From Sextonia rubra (taxonomy: Eukaryota; Streptophyta; Magnoliopsida; Laurales; Lauraceae): 64,000 bases of DNA. The notes below the pieces were generated by a model, which saw nothing but the letters and a program-made list of their open reading frames with translations, did not search any database and was not told the DNA's origin. Position numbers and translations under genes: made by a program. Where the stretch lies: NCBI GenBank assembly GCA_037013555.1, contig JASUAD010000015.1:8714880-8778879 (forward strand), in the 5' to 3' direction. This document shows, one piece after another, positions 46,795-59,091 of the stretch (positions are counted from its first letter, which is position 1; the number at the start of each line of letters is the position of its first letter).

Positions 46795-47784
46795 GACAAA
46801 ATATCAAGTACATAGAGAATAAAGAGGTGCAGGTGTCCAATATTTTTATATGTTTAAAGATTAAGCAAAAGTCAAATTTGAATATAATAAATAAAGTAAA
46901 AAATTTTCTTTTAGTCAATTTTGAGCTTGTTATAACATTCAATGCATGCACCACCAAAGACTAATATGATTCAAAATGAAGTAGCACGTCTCATGTCGCG
47001 ACAAGAAAAAAAAAAGATACAAGGTTGAAAAAGTTACATTATTTGCTAAGCCAGAAAACTTGAACCCATACACAAAAACCCCTAGATCCCTAAATGCCTG
47101 AACCCCAAAACCTTAGTCACTAAACCCTGAAACTTAAAAATTTATACCTTAACCCTAAAAACAAAACACAAAGCCCAAAAATCATAATACTCTAATAGCC
47201 AAACAACCCTAAAAACTACGTACCCCAAAATCGCCACACCCCACTCCGTGCATCCATCACTTTATACACCCAAAATATAATCGGAGATTTTGGATTTTCT
47301 AAATTTTCCACAAACCTCTTCATTGGAAATTAATAATGCTCTAAATGTCACTTTGAGTCACATTGTCAAATTAGCTTTTTCATGATGCAATCATCAAATC
47401 AAGAGGGATGGGTGTCAAAATCTGTGTTTTTTCTTTTTATATTTTATTTGCATTAGAAAGAAAACTAAACCTAAACACAAAATTTTAACAAAAGAAAGAT
47501 TTAAAAAAAGGAAGCCTTTCACAAAAAACTAAGATTTTCAAAACGTATGGGACAAGCTAAGAAAGACAACTTTACAAATATTTACATTTAAAAAAATAGA
47601 TTTGAGATTGAAAATTAGCCAACAAATCTAATTTCAAAAAAAAAATTAGAATTTCAAATTTCCCATATCCGATTATTGGCAGATCAAAACATTCAGTGCA
47701 TGCACCCTCTTAAAAGTCGTAAAATGACAAATATAGTAACCAATCCTAAAAAGCAATAAAGTAAAGAGCGAAAGTAAAAAAAGG
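46795..47784 (-). repeat. Array unit 4 (partial)
   Basis: Array resumes at ACAAAATATCAAGTACATAG, about 930 bp further into the unit than where unit 3 stopped, so that part of a unit was lost at the copia/SINE insertion. It ends at the next primer-site anchor. Confidence 0.8.
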
Positions 47785-49527
47785 TTACCTCATATGGTGG
47801 TGCTCCCTGGCAAAGGCACTTAGATCTTGTTCGACAATTCCAAATGAAAGGTTGCAAAGTAGTAATAAAACCCTTTGCAGACATGGTCGACCGACATGGC
47901 AAGATCAATTCACACAACCTAAACTTGTCCTATAAGAAAATCTAAAAGTCCTACTGAAAATCTATACAAACCGGAACTAAATATCCTGAAATAAAATTAA
48001 TTACAGTCCCTTACACAACATAAAATGTATCTAAACTAAGAAAAGAGAAGACCGTGTGAATAATTGTTAAACCAAACTAAAATCAAATTAAAAAATAAAG
48101 ATACTAAATTAAAATTTTAGAAAAAAAATTGTAACCCAATAATGTGAATAATTGCTTTCCAAGTACAAATATTATGAGTGACATAGTTTAATTTCCCCAT
48201 CACAAAACCAAATGCCCTAAACCCTAATTTTAATCCATCAACCCTAAACCCATAGGACCCCTAAAACCTAAAAGCCATAAGGTCCTCAGAACATTAGGAA
48301 CCAAAGACACAAGACCCTTAGAACAATAAACCCAAACTCAAAACACTAAACCCTTAAACCCTAAACCCCAAATGCTAAACCATGATCCCGCATTAAGAAT
48401 CAAGAGGGGTGGCTGTCTAATGTAAATTTTTTTAAACAAAATAAGCAAGATATTAGATTTGACTTACAAAACCCAATTTGATAATTACCTTAATCCAATT
48501 ACGAGTTGGGCACAAGTTTCGATGCATATACCACCTAAAACTAGTACAATACAAAATATCATGTACATATAGAATGAAGAGGGGCGGGTGTCCAGTATTT
48601 TTTAACGTTTAAAAATTAAGCAAAAAATCAAATTTGAATAAAAAAATGTCAAGTCAAAAATTTTCCTTTACTCTATTTTTTATAACATTCCATGCATACA
48701 CCACCTAAGACTAGTATGATTCAAAATGAAGTAGCACATATCATATAGTGATAAGGAAAAAAAAAAAAGAAAAAAGGTTCAAAAAGTTACATTATTTGCC
48801 GAGCCACAAAACCCGAACCCTGACACACAAATCCCTAGACCCCAAATGCCTGAACCACTAAACCTTAGTCACTAAACCCTAAAGCCTAAAAACTTATACC
48901 ATAACCCTAAAATCAAAACACAAAGCCCAAAAATCGTAATACTCTAAAAACCAAACAACCCTAAAAACTCTATACCCCAAAATCACCACATCCCACTTCA
49001 TGCATCCATCACTTTATACACCCAATATATCATGGGAGATTTTGGATTTTCTAAATTTTGCATAAACCTCTTGATTGGAAATTAATAACGCTACAAATGT
49101 CGCTTTGAGTCGTGTAGTCAAATTTGCTTTTTCATCATGCACTCATAGAATCAAGAGGAATGGGTGTCAAAATCTGTGTTTTTTTTCTTTTTTATTTACA
49201 TAAGAAAGGGAACTAACCTAAAACACAAAATTTTCCCAAAAGAAAGATTTTAAAAAAGGACGCCTGTTACAAAAAACTAAGATTTTCCAATGTGTGGAAC
49301 AAGCTAAGAAAGACAACTTTGCAAAACTTTATATTTAAAAAAATAGTTTACGCAGTTGAAAATTAGCCAAAAAATCTTATTTAAAAAAAATTAGAATTTC
49401 AAATTTCTTTTATCCGATTATGGGCTGGTTAAAACAATCAATGCATGCACCTCCTAAAAGTAGTAAAACGACAAATATCGTAACCAATCCTGGAAAGCGA
49501 TAAAATAAAGAGTGAAGTAAAAAAAGG
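47785..49527 (-). repeat. Array unit 5 (1743 bp, uninterrupted)
   Basis: Complete unit with primer-site relic at 47785-47826 (an extra GTG in ATGGTGGTGCTCCC). The shorter length reflects loss of the CTAGGAGAATTTGAA sub-block start near 48390, where the text jumps from CCCGCATTA to AGAATCAAGAGG. Confidence 0.8.
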
Positions 49528-50428
49528 TTACCTCATAATGCGCTCCCTGGCAAAGACACATAGAACTTGTTCGACAATTCCAAGTGAAAGGTTGCAAAGT
49601 AGTAAAAGAACCCAGTGCGGACATGGTCGACCAACTTGGCAAGATCAATTCACACAACTTGAACCTAACCTAAAAGAAAATCTAAAAGTCCTATTCAAAA
49701 CCTATACAAACCAAAAATAAATATCCTGAAATAAAATTTAATTACAGTCCTTTACACACCATTAAATGTATCCAAACTAAGAAAAGAGAAGACCGTGTCC
49801 ACCGTAAGAAACATTATAAAGCCAAATAAAAAATAAAAAATAGAGATAATAATTAAAAATTTTTAAATAAAAAAGAAATTTGTAACCTAATAATATGAGC
49901 GCATTGCTTTTTAAGTACGAATAATATGAATGATATAGTTTACTTTCTCCATCTCAAAACCAAATACCGAAACCCCTAAACCCTAAACCCATAGGGTCCC
50001 TAGAACATTGATAACCAAAGGCACAAGACCCTTAGAACCCTAGACCCAAACTCAAAACACTAAGCCCTTAAACCCTAAACCTTGATTGCTAAGCCACGAT
50101 CCCGCTTTCAACTCAAGCTACTTTTGACGACGTAGATGTACTAGGAGAATTTGAATTTTTCTCATATATATTAAACCTCTTGATAGATCTTGTTTATGCT
50201 CTAAATGTCCCTTTCACTCGCATTCCAATTTAGGTTTTTCAATAAGCACATATAGAATCAAGAGGGGTGGGTGTCTAATTTAAATTTTTTAAAACAAACT
50301 AAGCAAAAAATTAGATTTGACTTGCAAAACCCAATTTGAAAATTACCTTAATCCAATTATGAGCTGGACACATGTTTCGACGCATATAACACATAAAACT
50401 AGTACAATACAAAATATCATGTACATAG
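49528..50428 (-). repeat. Array unit 6 (partial, cut by pararetrovirus)
   Basis: Primer-site relic 49528-49567 (TAATGCGCTCCCTGGCAAAG). The unit stops at AAATATCATGTACATA (50428), where viral RT begins. Confidence 0.8.
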
Positions 50429-50790
50429 CAAATGCAGAAGGACGGCTATTTGGATTTGCCAATAACCAAATTTTAACTCAAATTTGGAAAAGATTATGGC
50501 AAAATGTAATATGTCCAATAAATCTTTTTTATTAGGAATTGGATACCTGATCCATTTCAGGCAATCATTTAGACTTTGAAACTCCTCGTTCTTTTTCTGC
50601 ATTTTTATTTACATAAAAAGCAATACAACCCCAAGGAGAATGGCTTTTTTTTATTAATCTTTTATCCAAAAGATTTTGGATTTCTGTTTTGCATAGATCT
50701 AAATATTCTTTCGTCATTTGGCTTGGACGAATCTTAGTAGGAATGGATTTCTCATTAAATCCTAATTCATAGGGAAGAGAAGTAATATGC
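50429..50790 (-). pseudogene. Pararetrovirus reverse transcriptase, N-terminal fragment
   Basis: Reverse-strand pieces of the RT fingers (SHSPWGCIAFYVNKNAE) and the adjoining CLKWIRYPIPNKKDLLD, then the first palm strand (FSKFELKFGYWQIQI, where the family has FSKFDxKSGxWQI, so the aspartate has become glutamate). It stops at the array junction, without the YxDD box or RNase H. A small deletion precedes the junction. Confidence 0.82.
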
Positions 50791-51253
50791 TATTTCTATC
50801 CCAAAATGCATTAGGTATATCACTGCATATTTCAGTAATGAATTTTTGATGAATATGGTCAATATTATTTTTGACTTGGGGATATAATAATTGTTTTTCA
50901 ATATTTAAGAGTACTATTTCCTTTCATAAGAACTTAATATGCATTTCTGTACTGGCAATAGTATCTTCTAATTGATTAATAATTTTTATTCTTGGTGTGG
51001 AGATGAAATTGAACCACACAATATAGTTTTCATATTTTCCATTGAATCCTGTAGAATCAACTTGATCTAGAGGCATTATGGAATCAATAAATGGACTATG
51101 CAATATAATTTGTTGGGTAAGATTCTTGATTAAATAAAAATGGGCTGGAATACATATGCCATTATTGCAAATGTGAGTATTTTTTAATTGATAATTACTA
51201 AACTATTTTTAACCATTAGCAGCACTAAGACTATCCTTAGTTTTTTGAAAATA

Positions 51254-51490
51254 TTAGATTGGAACTAAACATTCTTTTATGCAATTTAGGTCTGCTCGAG
51301 TGTCTACTAATGCTAGTGCATTAGAAATAGTATATTCATTGTTGATTACGATTGTGATCTGAACGTACCATTTTTGAGTAATAACTTTATTCAATAAATT
51401 CAGGTATTCTTCTTCTCCCCTTGAATTGTCTAGCGAGGAAGAAGAAGGGTTATTCTTTTCTATTTCTAATTTAGAAATTCTTTGATCCAT
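51254..51490 (-). pseudogene. Pararetrovirus aspartic protease remnant
   Basis: A 78-codon reverse frame ends ALALVDTRADLNCIKECLVP, recognisable as the retroviral-type protease active site with DTRA in place of D-T-G-A. Loss of the active-site glycine would inactivate it. It lies between the zinc knuckle and RT, as expected. Confidence 0.8.
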
Positions 51491-51841
51491 GATTATTAAA
51501 TCTTAAAAGGTTTTTGATTGAAATCCTTTTGACTTGCGAATTTCTTCTTTTATCTAATTTATTTCCATTTTTAGATCAGATAAAGAGGTTGGTTTCAATT
51601 CTTTTTGGTTTTCAAGTCTGTTTACGACTTCCCTTAAACTATAATTATTAATGGGAATTATTGATTTTCCTTTTTCTTCTGTTTCATGCATTGTTATGCA
51701 TGTCTCGATTAATGTTTGACATACTTGTGGATCAGTAATTTGATCAACAAGATTTAGAAGAGATTATTGTTGACTGGAAAGTACATTAATGCTTAAGCCA
51801 TTCATTTCAATAATTGCTTTCCAATAAACATTGGAGGTTGA

Positions 51842-52306
51842 TCATTGATTAAGGTTATTACAAACACATTTTGTATCATCTTGTTCTTCATTATCAAAAG
51901 AACTTGATTCCAAAACTTCTATTTCTTCTGATTCAAATGAACTAGAATGAATCATTAATTTCAACAATTGATTTTTTAGATGCTCTTCTACATTTAGATT
52001 CTTAATTTTGTGCTTTAATTTACACTTGTTATAATAATGGCCAATTTGACCACATTTATAACATATTACTTTTGATTTATTCAAGGGTTTTCTTTTCCCT
52101 TTAGTATCCCTCTTTTTAGAGATTTCTTTAACAACTAATTTTTTAGGAAAATATTTTTTCTTCCTGTATGATTTTTGAAGAGGATGTTGTTTTTTAGATG
52201 TATAGGATTTTGGATACTTAATTGAAGTATCATAGGCAAACTGATCACAAAATTCTCTCAATTCTTGTCGACCAGTAAGATTTTGCTTTTTTAATTGGTG
52301 TTGCAA
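51842..52306 (-). pseudogene. Pararetrovirus coat protein C-terminus with zinc knuckle
   Basis: A 154-codon reverse frame: a helical start with LTGRQELREFCDQFAYD, a lysine-rich stretch (residues about 40-80), a CCHC knuckle CYKCGQIGHYYNKC (residues about 82-95) and an acidic serine-rich tail. Basic region plus CCHC is typical of the nucleic-acid-binding end of Caulimoviridae coat proteins. The upstream coat region (52310-53230) is broken by many stops. Confidence 0.85.
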
Positions 52307-53308
52307 TTTTAAATCAATGCAAAGAGATAATCCTTCCTGGATGAGAACACTAATTAGTTGCCCATAAGTGTATTGAACATAAGAAATAGAAATTCCATCA
52401 TATTTTTCTCTGAGACTTTTCCAGACTCTTTCTACAAATAAACTGGGAAGCCCATCAATAAATTTGGCTTTCCAATGTTCACTATTGGCATCATGTCTTT
52501 ACATGACTTTGGCAAGAAATACATCTTTATACTATCGAAAAATGGGTTAAAGATGGATATCTTGGATTCTGTAATAGTTCTCAACTTCTTTTCCTTTGGT
52601 TATCCCATGGACTTACAAAGTGTAGAATGATAGTTTGAACTAAAGTATAAATAGCATCTTCAATTATATCCTACTGTTGAGTATTTTCATTCTTAATAAT
52701 TTTTCTAGTAGTTAGAATTTCTAACCTTTGCTATTCTACGAGAATATTATCCCACCAGCCTTTTAACACACCAAAAAAAGCAGTAGTTATAAGCTTACAT
52801 ATATTTGCATCAGTTTTACCATATTATTTGCAAATAGTACTACACACCATTATTTGATGTATTACTTCGAAAATCTGATATTCAAATCAGCCATCTATGT
52901 TCCACTCATGAATTTTTTTTCCATGAAATGAATTTTGGGAATGAAGCCAATCCTCTTCATATAATATATCTTATAGAGTAAGCGGGGATAATAAAACCTA
53001 CTATTCACATCCCAAGTATTTTGGGACTTTTGCTGTATTTTATAGCATTTACTCCATTTTGTAAGGCTTGTAATGAAGCTTCTGTTTTCATATAATTTTC
53101 TTAATCAATTTCAAGTTCAGATTCTGTATTAAAATGATGTGATAACACTTGCAGTTTTAAGTCTCTCATTCTACTTAATAGTTGAATGATAAACTCATCA
53201 TGTTTTTCTCTTTTATTAGAAAATTTAAATCCCTATATTGGGTTAGGAGGTTTAATAGGAATCACCTGAATAATTTTCGGATCAGCCTTGGATTTATTGA
53301 AATCCTTT
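52307..53308 (-). pseudogene. Pararetrovirus coat-protein region, heavily decayed
   Basis: Reverse-strand frames with frequent stops that join the coiled-coil-like segment (53233-53454) to the zinc-knuckle frame. No intact domain; assigned by position. Confidence 0.5.
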
Positions 53309-54580
53309 ACATCCTGTAGGGATTGAACTTGATTTTCAATTCTTATCAATTGTTGACAAGTGGTTTGGAGATGCAGATTGGTATAATTATTCTGCTTGTA
53401 TAATTTACTCAAAGAAGAGCTTTCTTCTACTTTAACATAGGCAGCAACCTCCAAAACAACTGAAAACTTTTTTTGAAGTGCTAGTTGATTCTAGCTTTAA
53501 AGGTTTAGTTGGTGGATATAAAGATTTGATAATAGATCATCCAACTTCTACCATTCTCTTTTGTATTCAGACATCATCATTTGTTTTCCTTCATTGTCTT
53601 GATAAGGATATCTAGCAGCATAAAACCATTTAACAAAAGGAATAATAATTTTGCACATTTCTACATAATTATAAAAATCATGTTTAAATTATGCTTTTTT
53701 TATCAAATTTTGCAAAAAACCATTTTCAAAAAGCCTCATATTTTGGCTGTTGAAATTCAGCATTTATTGCTTTTCTATCAACAACAAATTGGGTTTCCAT
53801 TAAGAAAGGGTGAAATTGATTTCACTGACAATTGGAGAATTCCTTTCATTATATGGTCTGCTGTAAATTTCATGTGGAATCTACTATTTAGAGATATGAA
53901 GTCCTTCCAAATTATTAGGACTACTTCCTGAACGATTTGGAGAAATTATTATAGTTTATGGTATATTACCAGATCCAGATCCAAATTCGAATGTTGGTGC
54001 TACTGAGGGTGCAGTAGAAAAGGAGTACCTTAAAGAAGGAGGTAAAGATACTCTGTAAGGAGGAATACTCCTAGAAGTACCGACTCTGGAGGATAAAGAT
54101 CTAATTGGTCTCTAAAATTTAATGAATACATCTCCATCAAAAGTTTCAATTATTTCATCAATATTTTGATGCATGATTGGTCTTGCTAGAACTGCTTGTT
54201 ATACGGTCCAACTCTCAAGAAATTGAACTTGTTCCCAAGAAATCATTTTAGGAGTTACTACATTGGAAGTCATCATATTTGACTCAATGAGCACAATTTT
54301 TACTAGAGGGCTTAGTTGATGAACATTGGGGGCTGAGGTATTCATTGCCTTATAATGAATACTGTAAATCACCACAATGGTTTTAGAACCAGGGAGAAAA
54401 TTATATCCCATGGTCTGCAGTCTGAGGGTTGCTGCTTCATAAATATTTCTATCTATGAGGGATAGAGTTAAATTAGGATATACATTAAAATAAACTGGGC
54501 CATAACAAAGGCTGGTTTCAACGATCCCCATAAGTGAGGATCACCAATTGAGACACCTATCATCCCTTAATTAGATGCAT
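53309..54580 (-). repeat. Pararetrovirus duplicated block, copy 1
   Basis: Matches 55518-56785 with an offset of about 2.2 kb. Shared text includes TTGAACTTGATTTTCAATTC-like (53326), ATAAAACCATTTAACAAAAG (53619), AACAACAAATTGGGTTTCCA (53780) and CAATTGAGACACCTA (54545). It contains the C-terminal half of the movement-protein region (54199-54531, reverse) and a 73-codon reverse frame with a coiled-coil look (53233-53454). Confidence 0.88.
54199..54531 (-). pseudogene. Pararetrovirus movement protein, second partial copy
   Basis: A 110-codon reverse frame with LTLSLIDRNIYEAATLRLQT, GYNFLPGSKT and VIYSIHYKAMN, which I read as the second half of the 30K-type movement-protein domain. This domain enlarges plasmodesmata for cell-to-cell spread. 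It duplicates 56443-56739 and lacks the N-terminal half. Confidence 0.75.
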
Positions 54581-55517
54581 GACTACTGTTGGTAGATTCC
54601 CTTTTCGCAAAGTTGCAACAAATTCAAATTTGATAGCCACAAAATATTCTTTTTAGGATGACTTCTTTGTCACCTTGTCGGCCATAATAGTAATGAGGGA
54701 GTCCTAATAATCTTCAACAGAGACCTCTTCATTGAGACCTTGGGATTCTCCAATGAGGCATGAAAAGGGATTAGAAGCCTCATTAATGTGAGAGGATGCC
54801 ATAGGGGCATCATCTTTTGCAGAAAAAGATTAAACAAAAGAATCCTTCATATGCCCCATACATCTAATCACTAATTCGTGATAGGAAATTTTCGAAATTT
54901 GATATTTTAATTGAAGCTTCATTGCTTCAAAAGGGTTCGAGGATGATGACCCTTCAATTACGGTAGATTGAGTAATTCTAGAACCTTGATATTATTCTAT
55001 GGTTTTTTGAATTTCTTGAACTTTTTCTTCAAGATTGGTGAATTTATTCCACCACTGATACCAAAATGTCCTTTGTAAAATTGGGACATTATCTGAATTA
55101 AAGGTAGTAAGAAGATCCCATTTCCATATCCAAGGGATACCAAATTAGGTGAAAAATAATAAGTATGGTAATCCAATAGGATATTTAGATGTTCCTCTAA
55201 ATTAAGGATGATTCTGTTGCCATTGTGAAAATAATTGTTCAATGGGTTCTAGTAAAATATGAATTGAGGGGCCAAAATACCCCCACCATTCAAAAAACCA
55301 ATTGAGAAAATCAAATTTGGTTAATTCTTGGCATAGCTAAATAAACCATGTGTGTTTATGTTGTGGATTCTGGTGGTAGAAAATATTTTTCCATGCTTGG
55401 AAATAATCCCAATAATTGTACGCTTGTCCTATATTTAGTCGACGAGATATTTTGGTACTTCAATTCATATTTTACCAAAACCCATTGAATAATTATTTTC
55501 ACAATGGCAACAGAATC
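54581..55517 (-). pseudogene. Pararetrovirus single-copy segment between duplicated blocks
   Basis: Reverse-strand frames rich in W, Y and F (54997-55242 and around 55300), with a short coiled-coil-like stretch near 55050. It is viral by position and by continuing directly from the second block. No domain is named. Confidence 0.55.
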
Positions 55518-56785
55518 ATCCTGCAGGGACTCAACTTGATTTTCAATTCTTGTCAATTGTTGACCAATGATTTGGGGATGCAAATTGGTATAATTATTCT
55601 GCTTGTATAATTTACTCAAAGAAGAACTTTCTTTTGCCTTAACATAGGCAGCAGCCTCCAAAAGAACTTAAGGTTTTTCTGAAGTACTAGCTGATTCTAG
55701 CTTTAAAGGTTCAGTTGGTTGATATAAAGATTTGATAATAGACCATCCAACTTTTGCAATTCTTTTTTGTATTCAAACATCATCATTAGTTTTCCTTCAT
55801 TGTCTAAATAAGGATATCGAGCAGCATAAAACCATTTAACAAAAGGAACAAAATTTTACATGTTTCTACATATAATTATAAAAATCATGTTTAAATTCTA
55901 CTTTTTGTTTTGCATCAAATTTTGCAAAAAACCAGTTTCTAAAAGCCTCATATTTTAGCTGTTGAAATTCAGCATTATTGCTAATCTATCAACAACAAAT
56001 TGGGTTTCCATTAAAAAAGGGTGAAATTGAGTTCACTGGCTATCAGAGAATTCCTATCATTAGACTACCTGCTGTAAATTCCATGTGGAATCTACTGTTT
56101 AGAGATATGAAGTCCTTCCAGATTATCAGGACTACTTCTAGAAGGATTTGGAGGAATTATTATAGTTTCTGGTATATTACCATATCCAGCTCCAGATTCG
56201 GATGTTAGGGCTACTGATGGTGCAGTAGATAAGGAGTGCCTTGAAGGAGGCAAAGATACTCTGTAAGGAGGAATACTCCTAGAAGTACTGACTCTAGAGG
56301 ATAGAGATCTAATTGGTCTCTGAAATTTAATTAATACATCTCAATCAAACGTTTTAATTATTTCATCAATATTTTGATGCATGATTGGTCTTACTAGAAC
56401 TAATTCTTGTACAATCCAACTCTCAGGAAATTGAACTTCTTCTCAAGAAATCATTTTGGAAGTTGCTACATTGGAAGTCATCATATTTGACTCAACGAGC
56501 ACAGTTTTTCCTGAAGGGCTTATTTGATGAAGATTGGGGGCTAAGCTGTTCATTGCCTTATAATGAATATTGTAAATGATTGCAATAGTTTTAGAACTAG
56601 GGAGAAAATTATATCCCTTGGTCTGCAATTTGAGGGTTGCTACTTCACAAATATTTCTATCTGTGAGGGACAGAGTTAAATTAGGATATGCATTAAAATA
56701 AACTAGGCCATGGCAAAAGCTAGTTTCAACGATTTCCATAAGTGAGGATCTCCAATTGAGACACCTAGCATCCCTTAATTGGACT
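55518..56785 (-). repeat. Pararetrovirus duplicated block, copy 2
   Basis: Second copy of the block at 53309-54580; this one joins the movement-protein N-terminus without a break, so it sits in the original gene order. The downstream copy is the extra one or derives from a second integrated genome. Confidence 0.88.
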
Positions 56786-57124
56786 TGCAGGCAGCATCCA
56801 TGCCTAAAAGGGTTAAAGGTTTAAATGCAACTTGAATACATCCTATATGTAGAAATTTATGGTCATTAATATGCTTAACAATATCCTTATGCTCAAATAG
56901 TTGAATTGTAGCATCATTATCCTCGATGCTAATGGTTTGTTTTATGGCCTTAACTGCCATTCTACTATTAAATTTAAATAGTCCAACCTTATAGATTGTA
57001 TTTGGATGAGCAGATGGGAACTGTCCTTCTTGAATATTATTCTATTCAAGTAATTCTGAATTTTTAACATTAGAATTATATAAAAATTTGCTAAGCATGA
57101 TAGCAATAAAAGTATGGACCTCAT
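56443..57124 (-). pseudogene. Pararetrovirus movement protein remnant
   Basis: Two adjoining reverse frames: 56775-56960 with KFLHIGCIQVAFKPLTLLGM, a conserved core of Caulimoviridae movement proteins, and 56443-56739 with FNAYPNLTLSLTDRNI, GYNFLPSSKT and IIYNIHYKAMN. A frame change near 56760 separates them. The part before 56960 (to 57124) is weaker and includes stops. Confidence 0.8.
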
Positions 57125-57332
57125 ACATCTTTGCTATACTTAAAACTAATTACTAAACTATATGAGTATGGTGTTCTACTTAAATGGTCCACAATGATAT
57201 GATGTGTTCAATTCAGTCAACGACGGATTATGGGAACATTGCCATCGACTCTAACCCCAACAAACTTGCAAGAATCCTAACGCGACAAGTGATGCTCCAC
57301 ATAGCATCATAACATTACTAACAACATTTTAG
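57125..57332. other. Unassigned junction segment right of pararetrovirus
   Basis: About 200 bp between the last viral coding trace and the array; may be viral intergenic sequence or filler DNA. No primer site found. Confidence 0.4.
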
Positions 57333-58353
57333 AACATTGGGAACCAAAGACAAGAGACCCTTAAACCCTAGACCCAAACTCAAAACACTAAACCCTTAAA
57401 CTTTAGACCCCGAATGCTAAACCATGATCCTGTTTTTAGCTACAGCTACTTTGGGCGACCTAGGGGGTAGGTGTTTAATGTAAATTTTTTTAAACAAAAT
57501 AATCCAAAATTAGATTTGACTTACAAAGATTTGAAAATTACCTTAATCCAATTATGCACTTGACACAAGTTTTGACGCATATACCACCTAAAACTAGTCC
57601 AATGCAAAATATCATGAACAAATAGAATGAAGAGGGGCGGGTGTCCCATATTTTTATATGTTTAAAAATTAAGCAAAAAATCAAATCTGAATAAAATATG
57701 TAAAGTCAAAAATTTTCCTTTAGTCAGTTTTCTGCAGGTTATAACATTCCATCCATGTACTACCTAAAAGTAGTACGATTCAAAATGAATTAGCACATCA
57801 CAAGGAGCGAGAAGAATACATATATATATAAGGCTTAAAAAGTTACATTATTTGCCGAGCCACAAAGCTCAAACCCCAACACACAAACCCTAGACCCTAA
57901 AATGCCTGAACCCCTAAACCTTAGTCACTAAACCCTAAAACATGAAAATTTCTACCATAACCGAAAAATCAAAACACAAAGCCCAAAAATCCTAATACTC
58001 TAAAAACCTAACAGCCCAAAAAACTCCATACCCAAAAATTGCAAAATCCCACTTTGTGCATCCATCACTTTAAGCACCCTAAATGTAATGGGAGATTTTG
58101 GATTTTCTAAATTTTCCATAAACCTCTTGATTGGAAATTAATAATACTCTAAATGTCGCATTGAGTCACATTGTCAAATTAGCTTTTTCATCATATAGAA
58201 TCAAGAGGAATGGGTATCAAAATCTCTGTTTTTTTTTTTTTTCCTTTTTTCTAAACAAAAGAAAGAAAACTAACCTAAAACACCAAATTTTAGCACAAGA
58301 AATATTTTAAGAAAAGAAACCTTCTACAAAAAACTAAGATTTTCTGAAGTATG

Positions 58354-58372
58354 AAACAAGCTAAGAAAGACA
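58354..58372 (+). repeat. LINE target site duplication, left (19 bp)
   Basis: AAACAAGCTAAGAAAGACA, identical to 59073-59091. Other array units carry this text once, e.g. 'caagctaagaaagacaactt' at 62858. Confidence 0.93.
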
Positions 58373-59072
58373 TCATTATCATCATCATGAAAGCCTTATC
58401 CCAACCACGTTAAGGTCGGCTATAAGAATTCTGTTTCTCCATTCCATTCTATCTTGAGCCAAATCCTTAGCTAAGTTAAATTTATTCAAAACTGATTCAG
58501 TGACATCTATCAATGTTTTCTTCGGCCTATCCCTACTTCTTAATGGGCCATCCACCTGTAAAACCAAACTTTTTCTTACCAATGTCATTACCGGCCTACA
58601 CTCAATATGCCCAAACCATCTTAAGCGGGTTTCTCTAATCTTATCCCCTATTAGTGCTATCCCTAAATGCCCTCGAAAGCGCTTATTTTTAACTTTATTT
58701 TTCCTAGTTTTACCATACATTCACCTAAGCATTCTCATCCCTGCCACATCCATCTTATGTATATGCATCTTCTTAACTAGCCAACATTCTGCTCTATATG
58801 TCATAACTGGTCTAACCACTGTCCTGTAAAACTTGCCCTTCAATTTCATTGGCATTCGTCTGTCACAAAGCACTCCAGAAGCTAATTTCCGCTTCAGCCA
58901 TCCGGCTTTTATCCAATGCTCAGTATCTTCGTCAATCTCCCTATCCTTACTAATCATCGAGCCTAGCATAAACTCCGCTAGTTTTTGTTGCCAGTCCCAA
59001 GCCCGGGTAAAAGAGGAGGATTGCGTTAGGTAGGTTGACAGTCGATATAAAACTTTTTCACAACCTAAACAT
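58373..59072 (-). mobile_element. RTE-type LINE, 5'-truncated (700 bp)
   Basis: Reverse-strand frames 58721-59092 and 58385-58720 encode the end of a LINE reverse transcriptase: WIKAGWLKRKLASGVLCDRR, LKGKFYRTVVRPVMTY, AECW, and after a frame change KIRETRLRWFGHIECRP and RDRPKKT. This C-terminal block is well known from plant RTE-clade elements. The 3' end (reverse strand) is TTCATGATGATGATAATGA, a short-repeat tail instead of poly(A), as in RTE elements. A perfect 19-bp target duplication flanks it. Endonuclease and catalytic RT are missing through 5' truncation. Confidence 0.92.
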
Positions 59073-59091
59073 AAACAAGCTAAGAAAGACA
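59073..59091 (+). repeat. LINE target site duplication, right (19 bp)
   Basis: Second copy of AAACAAGCTAAGAAAGACA. Confidence 0.93.

Larger units (their letters stand above)
50429..57332 (-). mobile_element. Endogenous pararetrovirus (Caulimoviridae), rearranged and defective
   Basis: About 6.9 kb of reverse-strand viral sequence in the gene order movement protein, coat protein with zinc knuckle, protease, reverse transcriptase. That is the order of Caulimoviridae with a single large polyprotein. Many stops and frameshifts are present. RT is truncated at the left array junction and RNase H is missing. A 1.27-kb block is present twice (53309-54580 and 55518-56785). Such sequences enter plant genomes by illegitimate integration, and no integrase or LTR is present. 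Genus is not assigned. Confidence 0.85.

Noticed and set aside
53581..53931. 116-codon forward frame, with a relative at 55978-56208
   Set aside because: Antisense to pararetrovirus sequence; the resemblance to each other comes from the duplicated block.
50429..57332. Potentially active virus locus
   Set aside because: Stops and frameshifts throughout, protease active site changed, RT truncated and RNase H missing; the locus is a fossil.
58500..59033. Forward frames of 109 and 66 codons
   Set aside because: Antisense shadows of the RTE LINE reverse transcriptase.
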